Positions 26,402-38,900 of a DNA stretch of 64,000 nt are shown here, in pieces. The first letter of the stretch is position 1. The number at the start of each line of letters is the position of its first letter. The DNA comes from Balanoglossus misakiensis (Eukaryota; Hemichordata), in contig CM082591.2 in assembly GCA_040954595.2 (NCBI GenBank), positions 1,488,001 to 1,552,000 of the forward strand, read 5' to 3'. Under the pieces are notes generated by a model. That model saw only the letters and a list, made by a program, of their open reading frames with translations. It made no database searches and was not told where the DNA came from. The position numbers and the translations under genes were made by a program.

Positions 26402-28979
26402 TTAATCATCGAAGTCATAATCCTTGAGGTTCCGTAGCAAACAGATGGAGAATACAATCCCTAAGAGCTGCAGAAATGAAAAAAAATTATAAAACATATT
26501 TATAAATATGCAAGAATATTACAAGTTCTGAAAAGAAGGCTTACGTACCCCATCGCCATATGTATTGGCCAATATTACCATTGAATATAAGAATCAATTA
26601 AACAGTTTCAAATGCATAAAATGTTTTTAGGAGATTACGATGCAGTAAATGAAATAGGAGAATGCGAAAACTAATCCTCACGCAACAGTTACCTCTTATG
26701 ATATTGCGAAAATTACCTGTCGCGAAAATACCTATTTTACAGTATATTGTCTTTACCTGTAACACAGCAACTCCCATACCGATTCCACCAATGATCCATA
26801 TATTATCGTTGAACGCTTTGTAGATTTTGGGGTAGCAGCCCTGAAATTAACACAAAAATTAAGTTACATCATTTTGAGGTCGCCAATCCGGCTCAGAATC
26901 CTTCCTCAAAAAGGCTCAGTATGTTCACAGAGATCAATCTGTGAAGTCTAACATCACTTCTTGTGTTATTCAGCTCAACCCAAAACCAACACTTCCTTAC
27001 CTCACTGTTCATGTAGATGTTGGGATAATTTCCATTGAAGCAGACAGTGGAATTAGCCGGTTCCGGAATCTTTCCGAGCTTGATGGGTTCACTTTTCGAT
27101 TTGATCACACAGCAAGATTCGGGAAATACCCGTGAGCTGTTCTTGTGCGCCTCATACCACTTGGTGTTTTTCCAATCAGTGTAATATTCCGTTCCACAAC
27201 AATCAAACTATTGGTAACGAATCAAAGTGCTTCTCATTAGTCACATGATAAATACTTGTCAGTGATTGGTTATTATTATCATTGACATATACTCATGTAT
27301 ACATTGCCTCAGTACGGGTAGCTTGTGGAATATTTTACTTATGCCAGTTTGGCAGAGTACAGACTAAAAGGTTCTGATACTTACGGTGATTTGAATGGCA
27401 TCGATTGCTTGTGTTGTCAAGTCAGAATCTGCCTGTTGATAATCTTCAGTCATGGTTTCATTCAGTTTCTGTTTCAAGAAACTCTCCACCTGACACCAAA
27501 GAACCACAGAATTTATTAAATTAACTCTTACATCCACCACGGTTTGGTCAAAATCCATTGTTTGAAAATAAAAGTTGATGCTTTTGGCCTTTAAAATTGC
27601 ACTAAAATTATGTGGCTTGCATGTGATGATACCACCTACCTCATTTTTGAAGACAAACAGAAGGATGGTGCAGACAATCTCCGCTAAGAGAATGATGAAT
27701 ACCATCAAGAAATACTGCAAAATACAAATACAAAATCATGAAGAAATACTGCAAAATACAAATACAAAACCATCAAGAAATACTGCAAAATACAAATACA
27801 AAATCATCAAGTGTCAAATAACCCATTTTACAGAATACAACTTACCGTCCACAACATACACTTATTCTCGCACCATGCACCAGCACAGCCGAAGAATCCC
27901 AGCAACGTGACAAAGCCACCAACTCCAATCATGACGTAACCGGCTGTTTGGAATATTGGGCTGTCCATGATCTGAAGAAATGGCACACTCATTCGGTCCA
28001 CAGTCACCCAAACACCAAGAATCAGCACGACTAAACCTGTCAACTAAAAAGCGAGCAAGAAATATAATATTAAGTTCAAGGAATCCACAAACTTATTGCC
28101 ACAAGTTAACAGATTTATCTTCAGTTACATTGAGCAGAATTTCAGTGTACAATTATACTATTAACAACTCAAGAAAAATGAAACTAGGTCAAGGTCAGCT
28201 AAAAGCTAATGATAACATTGAAGCAGCTGATCCATAATGGAACAATAATGGAACTCTGTTGTCTACGTGCAACGCAAAGTGAATCATCGCTCCGCGAATC
28301 TGCTCTGAATTTCAACATGGCCGACACGTTTCGGTCATTGACCTACACAACTAAGAAACTGAAGCCTTGACATGGGGATGTGTGTGTCAAGGCATTATGA
28401 GACTATCTGAGAAGCAATTCGGGTATAAAAATTTGGGTATGTGAACAGTTGCTCACACAGGGATTCAAAATGCATCTAAAAACTCTCAAAATACTGCTAC
28501 ATATTTGTGGCAAATCATCATTAACTTGTAAACATGCATGAGTTAACATGCCGAGTTAACATTTGAAAATGTATTTACGATCTTCCAGTTATTTTGGCTG
28601 ATATATTCCAATATGTCAGAAAGCATGGGCCAGTTGAACGACAAACGTCAGACCTCCATTAATATTTATATCTGTTGCTTTTTCTTTGGTATGTAGCTCT
28701 CTTTGACTCACATTTACATCGACACTGCAGAGCATTTTGGAGACAAATTTTAACTTCTCATTTCAGACCTCCCAACAAGATAGAATCAGGAATCTTGTCA
28801 ACATGTTGTGTAATAATAAGGGGCGTTGGCTGCACATTTTGAGATATCCTATTCCACTTTTCAGTGATATCTCTGTGAATGTATTTACCAGAAAAAAAAC
28901 ATCCAAAACTTACCCAGAAGATGAAATTGAAGAAGAAAAGGAGTATTTTCGAACACGTGCCGCAGGCAGTGGTTGCCAT
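26402..28979 (-). CDS. Tetraspanin gene B (CD63/TSPAN18-like), spliced coding region
   Basis: Complete tetraspanin of 266 aa. Exons in reading order: 28914-28979, 27846-28043, 27640-27714, 27385-27489, 27001-27207, 26757-26840, 26402-26467; every intron is phase 0. The N-terminus MATTACGTC..ILLFFFNFIFW is classic TM1. TM2 is about residues 55-77 (GFFGCAGA, then ENKCML) and TM3 89-109. The large loop carries CCG (151-153), ESCC (178-181), C204 and GC (218-219), so six cysteines. Sequons are at N123, N171 and N200. TM4 is about 231-254, followed by a short acidic tail ending KDYDFDD. The tail lacks a CD63-type GYxxM lysosomal signal. It is tail-to-tail with gene A and shares its intron positions except one, which suggests common ancestry; the two proteins are well diverged. 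The exact vertebrate counterpart is uncertain. Confidence 0.93.
27706..27812 (-). repeat. 34-bp tandem repeat spanning the exon 3 acceptor of tetraspanin B
   Basis: On the minus strand the unit TTTTGTATTTGTATTTTGCAG plus the first bases of exon 3 (TATTTCTT) occurs three times in tandem. Acceptor AGs sit before 27782, 27748 and 27714, exactly 34 bp apart. Only the 27714 acceptor keeps the reading frame; the others add 34 or 68 nt and shift it. Confidence 0.9.
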
Positions 28980-29060
28980 GACTACTGTTGCTGTTAGTTC
29001 AATGTATCGAGATTGGTGATGAAGACAATCTTCAGTGTCTCACTGGTCACTCTTCAATAT
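28980..29060 (-). other. 5' UTR part of the tetraspanin B start-codon exon
   Basis: Minus strand: an acceptor (TTTTCACAG) ends at 29061, so transcribed sequence of about 80 nt would run to the ATG at 28979. The ATG has G at -3 and G at +4. This predicts a 5' UTR intron of about 1.2 kb. Confidence 0.5.
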
Positions 29061-30280
29061 CTGTGAAAATAGGATGGTAATATTCAGTAATCTGACTAAT
29101 TCTAACAGTTCACCATCAGATTTGCTTATAAGAAATACAACATACACTCACTGAATTCCTGGGAATACAATCAAAAGGTCTTTATTCTGCTCTTTCCTTG
29201 TAATATTTTGCAATTAACCTGGAAATCTTGCCCCGGGAATTCATGGAGTGAGCAGATGGATCCATGTTGGACATCAGCAGGATGTACCGGCATAAACACA
29301 GGCCATGTTGTTCTGATTACAAAGATCACATCAATACCAGGAAAACTACAATTTCTTTTCCACATAAACTTCCACTGTTGCGGAATAAGTTTCAACGCAA
29401 CAAACTGATAGTCTGATGTGATGATGCAAATTACGAAGTCCCTTTACTTGTTCAAACTGACAAACAAAATCGACTTATAGATATGTTTGGCAATTTGCTA
29501 TTGATCTGTTTGGTGACGTATTCCAAGTTGTGTTTGGCTTACAATGTCACTCTCTCTATATTTCACTACCGGTATATTAGTATGGACATGACCAAAACTA
29601 GTCCCCAAATTATAATTAAGCCCTGGCAGGGTTTGGATATAATGTATAAGAATGTGATAATACAATCAGGACATTTTTCTTAATAGCTGTACAAAGTGCG
29701 TAATGTTCACAATGTTGAAGAGTGAAATCATCTGAACTAACAAGAAATGCAATGCTGTAACTGAAGACAACTTGTACAAAGACAGGCCAGTTCAACTTTC
29801 AACTCAAATTACTTGGGGGCAAAACCATTTGTAAATGGCTCTTGATATTCTCAGTCAATAGCTTTTAATAAAGAAAATAACTTTAGTCTTTGCAACAACT
29901 AAACTCTCTTGTTCTGCTTGCTAATTAAAACATATTATAAGACATATGTTAATTGTTATTATGTCATTTGGAATGCTTCACATAACTTCTTTTAAACAAA
30001 AGAAATGGGGAATACATATTACGGTAACCATGTCAACAGTACCGACGTTACAACTGAGAGATCTGATAACACATCTTTTCAATGAATGCTGCTATGCATT
30101 GAAATCGTCTGCATGTTGAATTTCTCTACATTGATTCACCGATCAATAGCCGAACACACTCGACAAATATGAACAGGAAATATCAAAAAAGAGTATTGCC
30201 TGTATCTAAATTCACATTCAACAACATCCACAAATTGCCAAATTTCCCAAAATGCACACAACACTAAATCACATACTTAC

Positions 30281-30420
30281 TTTGTGATGGACGCTCATAG
30301 CTGTGTTTATCCACAACTCGCAATTTGACCTGAACACAGCGACATCAACCTTGACTTGATTGCAAACCCGAGAAACTGATATACATATAATTACAATATT
30401 CAAATCTCTTACAAGGAAAC
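30281..30420 (-). other. Probable non-coding first exon of tetraspanin B (far end approximate)
   Basis: Minus strand: a near-perfect donor (CAAA|gtaagtatg) has its GT at 30279-30280. It pairs with the acceptor at 29061 to remove a 1218-nt 5' UTR intron. The exon start is not defined by the sequence; 30420 is a guess. No TATA box is evident. Confidence 0.4.
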
Positions 30421-33400
30421 ACTCTCTCCCACACAGTGTGACACATGTTTATATCAGATTTTCCTTCCTGTGTGACGTTCATAAATCCAATAGCTGACAT
30501 TTGTATATTTAAATGAAACACGAGCTGTAAAGTTTGATTTTTTTCCACAATATTCACTCTTTGCATACTACAGTTTCTTATAAAATCCTAAAGCCCATTT
30601 GCCCACGAGTGGTTAACTTGTTAACACAATATTCTATTCATTGTGAATCTTGCAAATGCGATATATTCACTGTATATTGAAGTGTCACTATTAGAAAACG
30701 TCGCTCTTGAAATATCATGCTGTCTTAAGTTTTTTGACGGAGACATAACATTAAAGAAGCTGGTTATACATTTTATTGAGCATCTGTTGTTTATTTCAAA
30801 TGAATAAAGCAATAGTGAAATTAACTTAAACGGTTTTAATAATTATGTAACAACTACATAATCCTGGATGGGAACCCTGGACAGTATGAATGACAGATGA
30901 AGCATAATGTGACTGTTGCTTGAGGAATAAACTCTAACCCTGACCATCAACTGACTATTTGCAGGAGATAGTTCCAACAACATATTCCATCCCCTATGAC
31001 CCATAAACCAATAATGCCACACAGCAAAGGTCATGCGACCAATGAAGCTGCGACTTGTCAAAGAGCAGTCTCTAGTTGAAAGTTTATTCACACTGATCGC
31101 CACTGCCCACATACTTTCACACACAAGCCGAACAATGCCTGTGACATAGCAGGCATTTTTCAAACTCCGGACGCCCTATCATTCTATTTGTGTCTTTTGT
31201 TAGTACCATCACTGCTTTGATGAATTGTTTCTCTTTATGGTATCAGTTAACCATCTAAACATCATTATGTGCAATGAAGCTTTCAATAGAGTCACCCTTG
31301 AGTTGATGATGTCTTCACTTTCCCATCACTGTTTCCCACTAAACACACTTTAACATTTTTATTCTATTTACTTCGCCTCAAACACTAGTCCTGAATCTCT
31401 CTCCATATTATTCGATCTCCCTCAATTTATTTACAACAAAGGTTTTATTAGCAATCTTCTTTCAATAAAAATTCTCTGATATTATAATTGCAAAAACTCA
31501 ACAAGGGTGTGGTGAGCCATGTTAAAATTTTAATCAACAACTACCATTACAAAGAACATTGGTGAAGCATTCACAATTTCACTGTTAAAACTTTATACGT
31601 CAACTACATGAAATTATGTACTAATAGAAAATAAAACTTATATCCTCTAATGAGCTGATACGATATATCATCTGCCAAGTGGTCTTCAGTTTTGAAAACG
31701 TGTCTTTTCCACTTCAGCAATAAACCTACAAGGGTCTGTGACAAGAGTACCTCTTGTAAAATGTCACTTCATCCAAACCATCAAATATGTGAAGTCATGC
31801 ATGTATTTCATTCTCACACCTTGGGGCCATGTACGTGTGATGAGATAGGCATTGTAAGTGAATTTATAATGCAAACATATCAATAATGTTTGGCTCACAT
31901 TTTTGGCATAGAATATTCACAGCTTGGAATTTCTGAAATTCTGGCAGAATTTTTGTGCCTATTGTATGGTAGACTAATAGTATAAGGTACCCACATTTGA
32001 TAGTGACCAACATTCTGCAAATATTTATGTTTTTGTATAGTCATACACTTTCAAAGTCAGCCATGAATTCCTATTTACCCTTTCAACCCAGTTCCCTCTT
32101 TACCATGGAGGTGAAAGGGTTATGGCAACCATTTCCAAATTAAATATGACAATCATATGATTCATTCCAAAGTTTACTGGGTAGACTAAGTGATTGTATA
32201 CTAAGGTAAATTTGAATTAACAAAACATACAATTCCTACTTCATATTTCCTGAATATAACACAACCATTTTATCAATGATGATACACAGCCATTCTCTCC
32301 CCCAAATGATACACACACTGTCACAGATTTTCACAAGAGATACAAGCAAATTTGTAAACAAACACCAGCAAAGTCAAAAGGTTGAAATCCCACCCTGAAA
32401 GATAACCTTCAGTGTGTATAAAATATTACATGATGGCCTCCATGCATTGATTTACACAACTCCTTGCTATTCCTGACACAGAACCAACAAACATTCAGAA
32501 ATAAATTCTGATTAATTTTCCACCCATGATAAATTTTAAGGCCGCGTAATTTATTTCACATCGCAGCACAGTTCAGAGTCCTTTGTTCTGAATGTCCGCT
32601 GGGAAATTATTAAGAAGTGATGTATTGTTGGCAAGAGCCTGGTTAATTTTAGAGCTGTCAGATCGATTCATATCGTGTTTACAAATGCTTTGTAATGGTT
32701 ATTACTGGGTTCTGTTAATTAATGATGAAATGTATGGAATAGTATACTACGCATTTGTGGTTATGATAGGTTAATGTTTTCCTAAATTGTCCTCTTTCAT
32801 CTGATATAAAATTTGTTCCTATCACCCCAGTCTTTGGTATTTCACAAGTACCAGGTTACACTAAAACAGGTTTTTGCATGAGACCACTGAGTCAATATCA
32901 CTGCCAGGTCAGGCTAGGTTGAACCAATACTTCATATACACAACCAACTATTGAGAGACACATCACAAATATTCAATATGCCAGAGTAAAATAGCTCAGG
33001 AAATTAAATTAACCTGACATGATTGAAGTTAAATGACATGTATCTCAAACTTGGACAACGTCCAAGTTTATCTCTAAAAGTGCAAGATACAGTACAAAGC
33101 TATTTTGAACATGCATCTAGTCTCTTCTAAAAATAGTCTTTTGATTTAAAACAACATTGATTGATTAAGCAATTTTACAAAAGGTTTTCGTCATCAAAAT
33201 TGTACTATTCAAACAGCACTATGTAGACTTATGAAAAACTAAATATCAGTAAATGAATGTGACTTGTTATTTAACCACATATTTTAAGGAATCAAGTTGG
33301 TCCCCTAATCACAATATAAGCGGCTTTCAAATTTTGAATACAGAGAACCACCCTCTGGACAATTCATCAAATCCAAGTTATCGTCAAATACCTGGTACTA

Positions 33401-35898
33401 CATATTCCCATTCCTTTGACGTTCCCGCATCTGTTCAAAGATGCCGACATTTCTTACAGCGAAATACTCATGTTACATTGATACATGTATGATCATGTAG
33501 CAGTAAGCTGTTAATGATGTCAAATTGTACTGGGAAAAGTGCTGATGGCATTTAATATGTTGTCAGTATTTAGTATTGAACACACAACAATCAACAGTTT
33601 CATATTAATAAGTTTCTTGTTGGTATTCAGTATGATACCATGCCAGTATTTGAATATTTTAATAGTAGCTACTATTATTATTTTACATGGAAATTACAAC
33701 CACTTTCTATGCCAACTAATATTAGATGTAAAACAGCAATACTTTCATGGGCACACTTCTTTCATCTAAGCCATCGAACATGACTCTCACATGTGCATTA
33801 CTGGACATGCAGCCCATCAAAAAATTGCAGCTGCTGATTTTTTTTATTTCATGGTCTGTTGTTCCTATAGCAACATCATTTTCAGGTCATGCTATTCATC
33901 TAAACCGTCAAACGTGAGTCACACATAGGAACATTCATACATGCATATGCACCAGTACGATGCATGTGTGGCTTGGGAGATTTACAACAAATTGGAACCT
34001 TCAGCTTTATTTATCACTGGTTTTTCTCCATCCTTTGTTGTTCTTTTTACCTTTATGATTCAACTTCCACTGTCTTACTCATCAAAACCAGTCAATGCTA
34101 TATTTGGTGTACATCTTACACAGTCATCACCTTTACACTATAACCATCACCTGGCAAATAAACCTACCATGGTCAAAGTTAACTTAGTGATGTCACATGC
34201 TGCTAGACATTAATAACTTCTATCTTTAATGCCAGGATTTGTTAGAATGCCAATTTTGGACATATCCTATGGCTGTGAATGTTATATCGTCACAATAAAA
34301 TTTATCACCTGGAACAGAAAAAATAATATGATGACTCACAACATTAAAAATACTGTAGATGACATGGGCAGGGAGTAAAATTAGAAATTAGGTCAAAAGT
34401 CATACATAGGTCATCATCGAAATCTTGTATAATATAATGAAATAAATATTTGCATCAACTAATTTAGAAACACTGAGGGAGCAATATTTACCAACTCAAT
34501 AGTAAAATTTAACACTAGGCATTAACAAAATACTGATTTTTTTCAAGTGAGGACTAAACTCAACTGGTTTGTATTAATGATGGTGCATATCAGTAACTTA
34601 AGTATAAAGAATCATATTTTAGTGCATTTTTAAATTAATTTTTTATGTATTTTAACTTTTTCACCAAATCACTTCCTGTTTGCTGAAATCCTCAGACAAT
34701 AACGTCTATTGCCCTCAAATGGAGAAACCTTTGGAATTAACAGTATGCAATAATATACTGAGACAAGGATTAGACACGACTCCAAACTTTAAGGTCATAT
34801 TATTTTATTACAGCCAGATTTGGCTCTCGTTTGCAAAGAGCAATTATTTATTGAAATGATTGAATTTCATTCTCATTACCGATTGATTCCAGCCTAACTC
34901 ATTATTTGTGATAGAACAGTTGTTGTATCAGATGGAAAAGAATTATTTCACATTTTCTGTTTCACTGATAAAGTGATTTATTTCTGACCAAAAAGGTAAT
35001 ACATCAAGTAATACTTTTATCAGTGATATTTGGCAGACTTTATGAATATTCTATAATTGATATCCAATTAGGTACTTGCGCACTGAACAAAGTAAAAAAT
35101 AGTTTGCGCGAGACCTTTGGTATTCACGTTATCAATGCAGACTACAAGTCAAAGATGCAATGGAACTAGGACACGCAGAGCTATGCGACGATAGCATCTC
35201 TGGAGGGTTTGCTTCTACAGATGTCATGTCAGTTAACTTCTGCTCGCTGAGAAACATGTCTGCAAACCCAAGTAACCTCTGCTAGTTTATTAGTATCCGA
35301 AAAAAACTGACAGAAGACCTTTACATATATCTCTACTTTATCGACGTTAAAATAAATGTAATCCTCAGTCCAATATATATCCAGGTATTGTCATCTATGA
35401 GTCAATCTCTCTACACTGTAAATGTTTATTCTTCAAAATCTGATAATCTGAAATTTATATCAAGTAATAAATAGCGAGGGTGTAACCAGTGTTTATTGCA
35501 TATATGCCTTGATGTACGTGATGGGATTCTCAGCTGCAGGAGTCTGAAGCAGATTGAATATAATATAAAACTCGCTTAGTTTATGTTTTTCTCCTCCACG
35601 TCTCTTGATGACAATCAAACAATGTCGCATACAGTATTCAATTTGTTGACAATTCTCATCTACGGTAGGCAACACATCACCTTTACTGACTTAACAGGAA
35701 CACACACACGACCCCTGGGTCACACTGGGGCAAAGATCAGAAAGTACATGACAACTAACAGGCAATAATAATTTAGTACAGCTTGACTTGTTGAATACAA
35801 AATTAATTTCCAGTTTTCTATTTTTTTCACTGTAAATCTCAATTTTGTTTGAATTTAAATTTAGTTTATCCTAATGCAAGAAACTTGCTTAAAGTTTG

Positions 35899-35958
35899 AC
35901 ATAATTTGTATACCTTTTTCTGTCATTTTCCTTATAACAGAAAAAGGTCAAATTATGT
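35899..35958. repeat. Imperfect inverted repeat (hairpin)
   Basis: ACATAATTTG-TAT-ACCTTTTTCTGT (35899-35923) faces its inverse complement (35937-35958) across a 13-base spacer. The arms match over 22 positions, apart from a 3-base TAT bulge in the left arm. No flanking target duplication was recognised. Confidence 0.7.
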
Positions 35959-38900
35959 TATATCTCTATTAGCAGTTTTGTTTTCTATGTATGTATGGAT
36001 ATGTGATATGATCATTGCATTTATATAATTTCTGACGTGAAACACTATACTCCATAATGATTTTGTCAGATGTTCCCTAGACTCGCACATGAATATATTC
36101 AAACCACCATGACGAAGGCATAATCTGCGACACCTTCAGTAAATGCACCATGGACGTGGGAGTCAAATTAAACTGTTCTGTCTGTTGTTCTATAATTTGA
36201 CGCAAATATGATCATCTGCTAACACCTGCTACTGCGGCTTCTGAACAGCATAATTATCTTCTTTTCACAAAAAATCATCTTGATTAACCAGTCGATGTCG
36301 CCGTGGACACCTGATTGGTCGGATGCCCTCCGCTGGGAATGGAATCAAACAGTTTATGATCCGTGGAAAAAATGATACTTGATGTCAGCATTCCCAGGTC
36401 CATCCGCAGTGTGTGACTTGATATCCGGGGGAAAATAAAACGTCGATTAGGGTTCATTCCCAGGGTAGTGTGATGATTCCACGTCTGTGGAAAGCTCTTA
36501 AATGCCTTTGGAGTGACATGCAATGTTTCAGGTGGCAATCCAGGGGTCACTACACATGCCACTACTTGCTTGTTTTATCCGCATGACATATGGGAATCCT
36601 TTTCCAATTACATGAACCAAACAGTGTTGAAAATTCACCCCGAAGACCCTATCCTTTCCGGACAATTTTCTGCTATTTTAAGTAATTTTTTTTCAGGATA
36701 TGTTTTATTTCTGCATTTTTGTAATTTCCTGGAAAGTTTAAATTCCATGTGTAATAGAAAAAATAAATCGACAGAACCTAATGTAATTTCAACTGTTTGA
36801 CTATTTTATGATCAGACTTTATGCTGTAATTTCTTTACATTTTCCTCATGAAAAAATTAAATGAGCAGTTTATAAAAGCTGTAAAAATACTGGCAATAAA
36901 GGAATTAGTTCACACTATTACCTCATCAAACTTTGAGCCATTCATTGAAACCACAGAAGTAGTCTTAACTACATTTTACATCATCTACCCCTAAATTCCT
37001 ACACTTGTAAAGAATATGCTTTTGCCATCATGGCCGCCATTTCATTTTCAATGTTACTTACATCAAAGTTGCTTACAGTTTTTCCAGCACAATTAAGCCA
37101 CAAATGATCCGACCCCAGCTAACAGAGGGGCAAATTAATCGTACGATAGACACACAGCATCTCATAAAACAAATGATCTGAATCATTAAAATGATTTATG
37201 TATATCCTGTAAACGTCCCGGACAGAAAATTACAACAATTTATTAAAGATAATTAACATTTAGTAGTCATCTTATGACCTTGTGTATTTTCCTTATCGTT
37301 TTGTTTTGATTAAAACCAGATAAATTGTCTTTTTACTTTAATTCATTCATATATTCAGTCGTATGCAACGTCGAAGCACTATTGCATTTATCGATCATGG
37401 TATAATTCAGTTTTCATATAATTTTACTATTAACAAACCCAAACCAAAAGAATAACCAACATGTTCAATGTTTTAACAAAATTCATCATTTATTCTTTTC
37501 ACCCTTTTATTACATCATTCACTGTTAGTTATCACATCTTTTCAAAAAACATTCCCTTTTGAATGTATATGCCAGTATTCATTGATTCATTCTACCTTTT
37601 CACTATTTTGCTTTTCATTCATTTATTTCTCATAAATATTTTAATCTTTTCCAGCAGCCACTGGCTGAATTGTTTCAATCACTTTGCATCCTTTTATACC
37701 CAGATACATTTTATAAAACATGAATATTCGCTATATTTCTTGTGATAATACAGTCTCACCAGAATTTCCTCTGACTGCACATTCACACTCATTCACTTGA
37801 ATGTGACGTAGATTACAGTGTCACCATGGCAATGGTTCCTAGGCAACACAACTCCTGTCCCAGTGATATAGTTCACAAGGCCACTTACAATCACAGACAT
37901 AAAAAGGTCTTCCTTTTCATTTTTTTTATCGGCAACAAGAGATAAAATCATAAAGCAATATGCCAAACATCACATTATTTAAATCAATGGTATATCATAA
38001 TTTTAATGCAACGAAAGTTATCAATTTGACTGTCTAAAACAGTCAATTGACACAGAATCTAAATATTGAATATGTGTAAATATGTTCTGTAAAATACAAT
38101 AAACTGGAAAAACTATGTTGAGATAACTGTGTTTGCAAAGTTATATTTTAAATGACGAACATATGGTGTTAAACATCTGCTCTTTTTCTCAAATCCTTAT
38201 TTTCTAATCTCATCCTGATAAAAGACGCAGTATATACTGTGATTTATTTCAGGAACATTTTAAAAATATCAACTTTATCATCAGCTGTTGCAAAATCTTT
38301 TTTTGATGCTATCATGTCATAATGTCAGTGAAAAACACAGAGTAATTGCAATATAAAAAGTGTCTTTCAAACTGCAAAGCATAACATACAAGTATCACTG
38401 AAATGTCAAATATTCTTTTGACAGGAGCTTTGTTGAAATCAATATTACTTCACTCTCCAGTTAGAATTTCAAGTTGTGGTCGAGGAAATTGCTTTTCAAA
38501 CATATTTCACTCCTACATATTCAATTTGACGCAATTGTCCTTTAAATCAGTATTTTAACATAAACCATGAAAATGGAACTGTATCTGTTAAATTCAAAAC
38601 ACTAAATTATGTTGGGAAATAAGACTTAACAATCAATTCTCATTTTTAAAAATACACACATTTTTTTCACTGCGGCAGCTGCATCAATATCACCCAGTAA
38701 CTACCGGTACAGACTATTTTTCTCATTGTCAATATGATGGCAATGAAACTGAATTTCTTTGTGCAAGTTTGTGTATTAGTTTATTCACACGTATTGTCTA
38801 TTCAGTCCAAAGAAATATCACAGTAATAGGGCACAATTTCCCCTATTTAAATTCCATTTTGCATTTCAGTGGCCTAATTTTAGAAATTGGATTTTTCAAA

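Noticed and set aside
27706-27812. Regular repeats that might suggest a CRISPR-like array
   Set aside because: Eukaryotic context; contiguous 34-bp units without variable spacers. It is a simple tandem duplication.
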